Shown here: piece by piece, positions 59,713 through 64,000 of the stretch
Layout: every line of letters begins with the position of its first letter
Numbering within the stretch: position 1 is the first letter of the stretch
NCBI GenBank assembly: GCA_031272405.1
Contig: JAISTW010000052.1
Coordinates: 1-64,000, forward strand
Length of the DNA: 64,000 bases
Direction: 5' to 3'
Origin: Desulfovibrio sp.
GTDB lineage: Bacteria; Desulfobacterota; Desulfovibrionia; Desulfovibrionales; Desulfovibrionaceae
Made by a program: the position numbers and the translations under genes
Notes under the pieces: generated by a model
Database searches by the model: none
What the model was told of the DNA's origin: nothing
What the model saw: the letters and a program-made list of their open reading frames with translations, nothing else

Positions 59713-59741
59713 TTGACAAGGACACAACAAAAAAATAACAT
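59713..59741 (+). promoter_or_regulatory. Strong sigma-70 promoter abutting the GGDEF/TPR gene
   Basis: Consensus TTGACA (59713-59718), 17 bases, TAACAT (59736-59741). The predicted start site is about three bases before ATG 59751, which lacks a Shine-Dalgarno sequence; the transcript is probably leaderless. Confidence 0.6.
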
Positions 59742-59750
59742 TCAGCATTT

Positions 59751-62063
59751 ATGACGACCTTCGGCTCTCCCTCCCGTCTCACGCCGCGCGACCTTCCGGA
59801 TATGGAGGAATTGCTGCGCAGCGGCCTGGAGGCTGTTTTTTCCTTCAGCGGACACGCCCTGTATTTCCCTGTCCGGCCGCTGCAAACGCCGAAATTTTTG
59901 CCTCGGGAGCGGCGTCTGCTCTTGCCCCTGGTTCTTGACGGACGTTTTTTGGGCGTGTTTATGGCCCGCGGCGTGCATGCCCGGCGGATACGGCCGCTCC
60001 TGCCCGTCCTGCCCGGGCTGACAGAGCTGTGCCTGACCAATCTGGCCCTGGCCAAGGCCGCGCGAACGGACGCGCTGACCTCGCTGGCCACGGAGCAGGC
60101 CCTGTTCGCCCGCATTGAGGAGCGCGCGGAGCGCGTGCGCGGCTTTTTGGAAGACACGGCGGCCACCGGGCCTTCCCTGCCCAGCCTGTGTTTCGGGCTT
60201 GCCTTCATCCGTTTTGTCAACGCCGGGGAAATCGCGCGGGAGACCGACGACTACAGATTCGCCGACGACGTGCTGCGGACGCTGGCCAGGGCCTGCGCCG
60301 CCGATCTACCGGCCGGGGTCGTCGCGGCCCGCGCCGGGCGCAGCGATTTTGCCCTTCTGCTGCCCGGCGCCGGACGCGCCGTCTGTGAAAACACAGTCCG
60401 CGCCGCCCTGGGGCGCATGCGCTCGGCGCGCCTGACAGACCCCCTGACGCGCCGCCCGGTGCGGCCCCTGCTGAGCGCCGGCTGCGCCGTCTACCCGCAG
60501 GACATGCGCGGTGGCGAGATGCAGCGCCCCATGTACGATCAGGCCCGCCGCCTTTTGGCCCGCGCCGCCCTGGCGGCGGAAGTGGCCGGCAGTACGGCCG
60601 CCTGCCTGTCCTTTGCCCGCATTCTGCACGAAGGGGGCGTGGTGCGGGACGTTCTGGGGGGCGCGCGCGTGCGCATCAATCTGGGCCGGCGCACGGGCGC
60701 GGCCGAAGGCATGCGTTTCGTCGTGCGTGGCCGGGGCAAGGAAAGCGGCGCGGCGGGCTGCAAGGGCAGCATCGAAGTCCTGCAGTGCGCCCAGATGGAT
60801 GCCGTGGCCGAATTGCTGCATGTGACCGACGCGGCGAATCCGCCCGAACCGGGAGACACGCTCACGCCGCTGATCGGGCGCGACGGCCTGGACGGCCCCG
60901 GGGCGATAGCGACCTTGGGCAAAAAGGCCGGAAAGGGAAACGCGCCGCTGAGCTACGCGGACTTTTTCAGGGCCTGTTCACGCGGCATGGGCGCTGCTTC
61001 CCGTTTCACCCTGGCCATGCTGCGCTTTGAAAAGGCAGGGCCGCGCCTTTTCGCCGAGGCGGCGCGCGCGCTGCGCGGCCTTGTCCCGGAAGGAGACTTT
61101 CTCTGCGGTCAATACGGCGACGCGGGCATGATTTTTTTCCACCCCGGTGCGCAAGCCGAGGCCCTGTTGCCGGCCTACGGCGCCCTGTGCGCGGAGTTTG
61201 CGGAGCGCAGACCGGCGGCGGGTCTGGCCGGATACCCGTTTTTGAACTTCAGCAAGGACGAAATCCGGGACTGCGTTCTCAAGGCCCTGGACTATGCCCT
61301 GCTTCTGCCCGAACCCAGAGCCGGAACATGCAATTCTCTGGCCCTGAACATCAGCGCGGACAGACTCTACAGCCAGGGCGACATTTTCGCCGCCATCGAG
61401 GAATACAAGCTGGCCCTGCTGGCGGACGCGGACAATGTCATGGCCCGGAATTCCCTGGGCGTGTGCATGGCCGCCCTGGGCCGCCGGGAAGAGGCGATCC
61501 GCTGCTTCGAGGCGGCCCTGCGCCGCGCGGTTTCCGGCAATACGGGCAATCCGCTGGAAGGGCAGATACGCTACAATCTGGGCGCGGTTAATCAGCTCCT
61601 CGGCCGCCGCCGCGCGGCCGCGCGCCATTTCCGCCGCTGTCTGGCGGTTGAGCCGGAGCATGTCTTCGCCCACATCCGCCTGGGGCAACTGCTGGAATCC
61701 GGCGGCAGGACAGGCGCGGCCAAGACCCTCTACGAGCGCGCCGCAGCTCTGGAAGACGAACGGGGCCGGCCCGGCCCGGCCCGGCGTCTGCTGGCCCGGC
61801 TCATGCTGCGCAGGCGCAGGAGCGGCGAAGCGCGGGAGCTTCTGACCGAAGCCCTGCTGCGCAATCCCGAAGACGCGGCCGCCCTTCTGGACATGGCCGG
61901 GCTCTACCTCAACGGCGACGAATCCCCGGAACTGGCGGAAGACTATGCCCGCAAAAGCCTGTTGCTCCACGACAGGCCCGAGGCCAGACGCGTGCTGGCC
62001 CGCGCCCTGCGCGCCCAGGGCCGGGAGGATGAGGCGCGTTCCCTGGAGGCCACGGCGGATTAA
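59751..62063 (+). CDS. TPR protein with two degenerate GGDEF domains
   Basis: 770 residues. The first GGDEF-like domain (about 100-240) keeps the fold markers RTDALTSLATEQALF and FADDVLRTLARAC. Its signature is G-R-S-D-F at residues 196-200 (RAGRSDFALLLPG), so it cannot make c-di-GMP. A second remnant near residues 390-500 reads QYGDAGMIFFHPG at the same place. The C-terminal 250 residues are TPR repeats (YSQGDIFAAIEEYKLALLADADNVMARNSLG, and others). It is likely a scaffold or c-di-GMP-binding regulator. Divergent from the FecR operon; stops overlap those of mqnA. Confidence 0.82.
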   Translation: MTTFGSPSRLTPRDLPDMEELLRSGLEAVFSFSGHALYFPVRPLQTPKFLPRERRLLLPLVLDGRFLGVFMARGVHARRIRPLLPVLPGLTELCLTNLALAKAARTDALTSLATEQALFARIEERAERVRGFLEDTAATGPSLPSLCFGLAFIRFVNAGEIARETDDYRFADDVLRTLARACAADLPAGVVAARAGRSDFALLLPGAGRAVCENTVRAALGRMRSARLTDPLTRRPVRPLLSAGCAVYPQDMRGGEMQRPMYDQARRLLARAALAAEVAGSTAACLSFARILHEGGVVRDVLGGARVRINLGRRTGAAEGMRFVVRGRGKESGAAGCKGSIEVLQCAQMDAVAELLHVTDAANPPEPGDTLTPLIGRDGLDGPGAIATLGKKAGKGNAPLSYADFFRACSRGMGAASRFTLAMLRFEKAGPRLFAEAARALRGLVPEGDFLCGQYGDAGMIFFHPGAQAEALLPAYGALCAEFAERRPAAGLAGYPFLNFSKDEIRDCVLKALDYALLLPEPRAGTCNSLALNISADRLYSQGDIFAAIEEYKLALLADADNVMARNSLGVCMAALGRREEAIRCFEAALRRAVSGNTGNPLEGQIRYNLGAVNQLLGRRRAAARHFRRCLAVEPEHVFAHIRLGQLLESGGRTGAAKTLYERAAALEDERGRPGPARRLLARLMLRRRRSGEARELLTEALLRNPEDAAALLDMAGLYLNGDESPELAEDYARKSLLLHDRPEARRVLARALRAQGREDEARSLEATAD

Positions 62064-62890
62064 AAAAAGCGCAGTTCCGGCACGGCCGGGATCATGCCCG
62101 CCCCGGCAAGCTTGTCGTAGAACAGGCGCAGCCCCCGCAGCTCTTCCTCCCCGAGGCTGTAAACAAGTCCGTCGCGGTAATAGACGCGCAACTCCTCGCG
62201 GGAAAGGGGGCAGCCGTGCCCGGTGAGGTCGAGAATGACTTCCATGTTGGCCAGGCCCCAGTCCCTGCCGCGCCGCAGCAGATCGCCGGGGTCGTCGTGA
62301 AAGAGCCTGTCGTCCGCGGCCTGGCGGCTCACCACCCAAAGTCCGAAAATGAAGGGCAACCCCGTCCATTCCCGCCAGGCTTCGGCCATGTCCAGGTGGT
62401 AGGGGTATTGCGGATGCCCGCGCAGGCGCAGCGCCTCGTCGCCTATGGCCAGAAAGGCCTGGGGCGGATTGGGGGAGCGCAGGGCCGGGCTGACCTGCCC
62501 GGTGACGAAGCGTGTGCGCAGACCGTGGCGGTTTTCCAGCAAAAGGTGCAGCAGGGCCACGGAGGTGTGCGTTTCGCCGCTGATGAGTATCTCCTGGCCG
62601 TCAAGCCGCTCCAGGGGCAGGCGGGAGAGCAGCAGCACGCTCATCACCGGCCCGCGCGAGCCTATGGACAGGTCGCGCACGAGGTAATAGCGCTCCGGCC
62701 GGCGGGCGTACTCGAAACAGGAGCAGGAGGAGACCTGCAGATCCCCCCGGGCCATCATGTCGTTGAGCAGGGCCGGCGGGCCGGAGACGAGCTCGTAGTC
62801 GTGGGGCAGGATGCCGGCTTCCAGGGGATGGTATATGGGCAGGACATTGAGGTAGCCAATGCGGCCCATGCGCAATGGGGCCCCGCTCAT
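62060..62890 (-). CDS. mqnA: Chorismate dehydratase MqnA (futalosine pathway)
   Basis: 276 residues, periplasmic-binding-like fold. It dehydrates chorismate to 3-enolpyruvyl-benzoate for menaquinone synthesis by the futalosine route. The start RMGRIGYLNVLPIYHPLEAG, LVSGPPALLNDMMARGDLQVSSCSCFEYAR and YLVRDLSIGSRGPVMSVLLLS are the family markers. Late ones are FLAIGDEALRLRG and LDMAEAWREWTGLPFIFGLWV. Its ATG overlaps the upstream gene stop by four bases. Confidence 0.92.
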   Translation of the reverse strand: MSGAPLRMGRIGYLNVLPIYHPLEAGILPHDYELVSGPPALLNDMMARGDLQVSSCSCFEYARRPERYYLVRDLSIGSRGPVMSVLLLSRLPLERLDGQEILISGETHTSVALLHLLLENRHGLRTRFVTGQVSPALRSPNPPQAFLAIGDEALRLRGHPQYPYHLDMAEAWREWTGLPFIFGLWVVSRQAADDRLFHDDPGDLLRRGRDWGLANMEVILDLTGHGCPLSREELRVYYRDGLVYSLGEEELRGLRLFYDKLAGAGMIPAVPELRFF

Positions 62891-63981
62891 GCCGTCAGCA
62901 GTCTGGCGATTTCCTCGCGGAGCAGTTTCGCCGCCGCGGCGGCGGCCGCCTTTTCCACCCGCGCCTCAAAGTCGTCGGAGACGGCCTGCAGGCGTGTCTC
63001 CACATCCTGCAGCCGGGCGGGCAGCTCGGTCAGGCCGGCCACATCCGCTTCCGTCTTGTCCAGCCGTTCCGGCAGCGCCTCCACATTCGTCAGGCGCTCT
63101 TCCAGGGCATCCAGACGTTCCGACAGGGCCTCCGCCTTGGTCAGGCGCTCTTCCAGGGCGTCCAGCCGGGGGGAAAGCTCCCCGACGGCGGCCAGATCCG
63201 TCTCCGTCCGCTCAAGGCGGGCGGGCAGCTCGGCCAGGCCAGCCAGATCCGTCTCCACCTTGTCCAGACGTTCCGGCAGGGCCTCCACATTCGTCAGGCG
63301 TTCTTCCAGGGCGTCCAGCCGGGCCGTCGCGTCCATCGCCGCCAGACGTTCGTCCGTGGCGTCCATGCGCGCGGAAAGTTCCATGAAGGCGTGCATGGCC
63401 TGCGGATTTTCCCCGGCTGGAGCTTCCGGCGCGGGATTCGGGGCCGGATTCTGGGCGGGGGCGGCCGGTTTTGCCGGCGAAGGCGTTTCAAACACCGACG
63501 ACAGTATGCCGTCCAGGTCGTCGTCCAGCCCCGAGGGCTTGCCCGCCGCGGCCGGTTTGGCGGCGGAAGTCAGAATGTCGTCCAGCTCCGGGGAAACTTC
63601 TTTCGGTTTGGCCGCCTGTTTGCCCTGATCCGGCTGATCCGGCGCGCTTTCCGGTTTTTTCGGCGTGGTGTGTTCCAGAAGCGTGTCCTCCAGGGGCTTG
63701 CTGTTGACGGCGTCCAGAAAGGAATTCACATCGGCCGAGGGATTGAGCAGGGCGTCCAGGTCAAAGGCGTCCGCTTTTTTCTCCGGCGCCGGGGCCGCCG
63801 GGGCCGGCGCGGGTTTGGCCGCGGGCGTCGGGGCAGCCGGCGCGGGTTTGGCGGCTTCCGGAGCCGCGTCCTTTTTTTCGTCCGCCTCAGCGGAAGCGGG
63901 TTTCAGGGGAATGTTCAGGGAAGAGAGCAGATTGTCCACTTCCTCCATGCCCGACATGTCCAGTTTTTCGTGGGGGTCCAC
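62887..63981 (-). CDS. Pro/Ala-rich coiled-coil repeat protein (may continue past the window)
   Basis: 364 residues as read from GTG 63981, but the frame stays open to the window edge and no good Shine-Dalgarno sequence precedes the GTG, so the true start may lie beyond. Short conserved helices (EEVDNLLSSLNIP, FDLDALLNPSADVNSFLDAV, SPELDDILTSA, DDLDGILSSVF) alternate with Ala/Pro/Lys linkers. The C-terminal half is a coiled coil of about 17-residue units (LDALEERLTNVEALPERLDK and relatives), with near-identical DNA repeats at about 63061-63114 and 63265-63318. It is coupled to mqnA by a four-base overlap. Function unknown; the L(D/E)xxL helices suggest protein docking. Confidence 0.6.
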   Translation of the reverse strand: MDPHEKLDMSGMEEVDNLLSSLNIPLKPASAEADEKKDAAPEAAKPAPAAPTPAAKPAPAPAAPAPEKKADAFDLDALLNPSADVNSFLDAVNSKPLEDTLLEHTTPKKPESAPDQPDQGKQAAKPKEVSPELDDILTSAAKPAAAGKPSGLDDDLDGILSSVFETPSPAKPAAPAQNPAPNPAPEAPAGENPQAMHAFMELSARMDATDERLAAMDATARLDALEERLTNVEALPERLDKVETDLAGLAELPARLERTETDLAAVGELSPRLDALEERLTKAEALSERLDALEERLTNVEALPERLDKTEADVAGLTELPARLQDVETRLQAVSDDFEARVEKAAAAAAAKLLREEIARLLTA

Positions 63982-64000
63982 CAGGTGTCCGCTCGCGTCC

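Noticed and set aside
63000..63320. CRISPR-like repeat array
   Set aside because: The repeats are in-frame coiled-coil codons of uneven spacing without unique spacers; no cas gene is present.

Overview
The window looks like chromosome of a Desulfovibrionaceae-type sulfate reducer (Desulfobacterota) or a close relative. The base composition is moderately GC-rich. The gene set mixes chemotaxis (CheW, CheV), flagellin-like proteins, many c-di-GMP/HD-GYP regulators, futalosine-pathway menaquinone synthesis (MqnA), anaerobic-type corrinoid genes (CobQ, CbiB), nickel-pincer cofactor synthesis (LarB), carboxynorspermidine-route polyamine genes and a large RTX adhesin. The taxonomic call is inferred from gene content and protein style only; no rRNA is present.

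Layout. 0-4 kb: the right end of an IS5-like element abuts the 3' half of an RTX adhesin, which it appears to have cut; a lipoprotein and an SLBB polysaccharide-export protein follow. 4-13 kb: AsmA-like protein (minus), cobyric acid synthase, a receiver-Hpt phosphorelay protein, then sugar genes (GT8, DegT aminotransferase, GtrA, GT2) with a CheW gene among them. 13-20 kb: an unrecognised 897-residue membrane protein with a retroviral-type CCHC zinc knuckle, CbiB, RlmE, YebC, RuvC and HisI. 20-27 kb: a sulfur-amino-acid block with a divergent LysR regulator, two trans-sulfuration PLP enzymes, two cysteine synthases, a DUF2325 protein, a JAMM protease, a ubiquitin-like sulfur carrier and an E1-rhodanese activator. 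27-34 kb: an ArnC/DPM-like glycosyltransferase, an AT-rich HEIGH metalloprotein that looks acquired, thymidylate kinase, an HDAC-family deacetylase, and the two enzymes that make and decarboxylate carboxynorspermidine.

33-47 kb: cytoplasmic gamma-glutamyltransferase, ferritin and acyl-ACP thioesterase, then a sigma-28-type unit of two flagellin-like proteins and a small partner. Next come a TacA-like antitoxin with a frameshifted GNAT toxin, tRNA-Gly(CCC), LarB, a sigma-54 activator with a dead receiver, HD-GYP, pyruvate kinase and CheV. 47-59 kb: two glycosyltransferases and a six-gene minus-strand run (FecR protein, TPR/beta-barrel, GT-C glycosyltransferase, CHASE2 adenylate cyclase, MBL-GAF-HD-GYP protein, aldehyde dehydrogenase). 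59-64 kb: an intergenic G13 tract, a TPR protein with two degenerate GGDEF domains, MqnA and a repeat-rich coiled-coil protein that reaches the window edge.

Themes. Three genes or operons (cheW, cheV, the flagellin-like unit) carry promoters matching TAAA-N15-GCCGATAA, so they probably form one FliA regulon. The 20-27 kb block looks like a protein-thiocarboxylate route to cysteine or homocysteine in which the carrier carries an unusual nine-residue tail beyond its diglycine. The polyamine genes are joined to a deacetylase, suggesting acetylpolyamine turnover. The 49-62 kb surface/second-messenger genes are fronted by a homopolymeric tract and an attenuator-like hairpin that could make expression variable.
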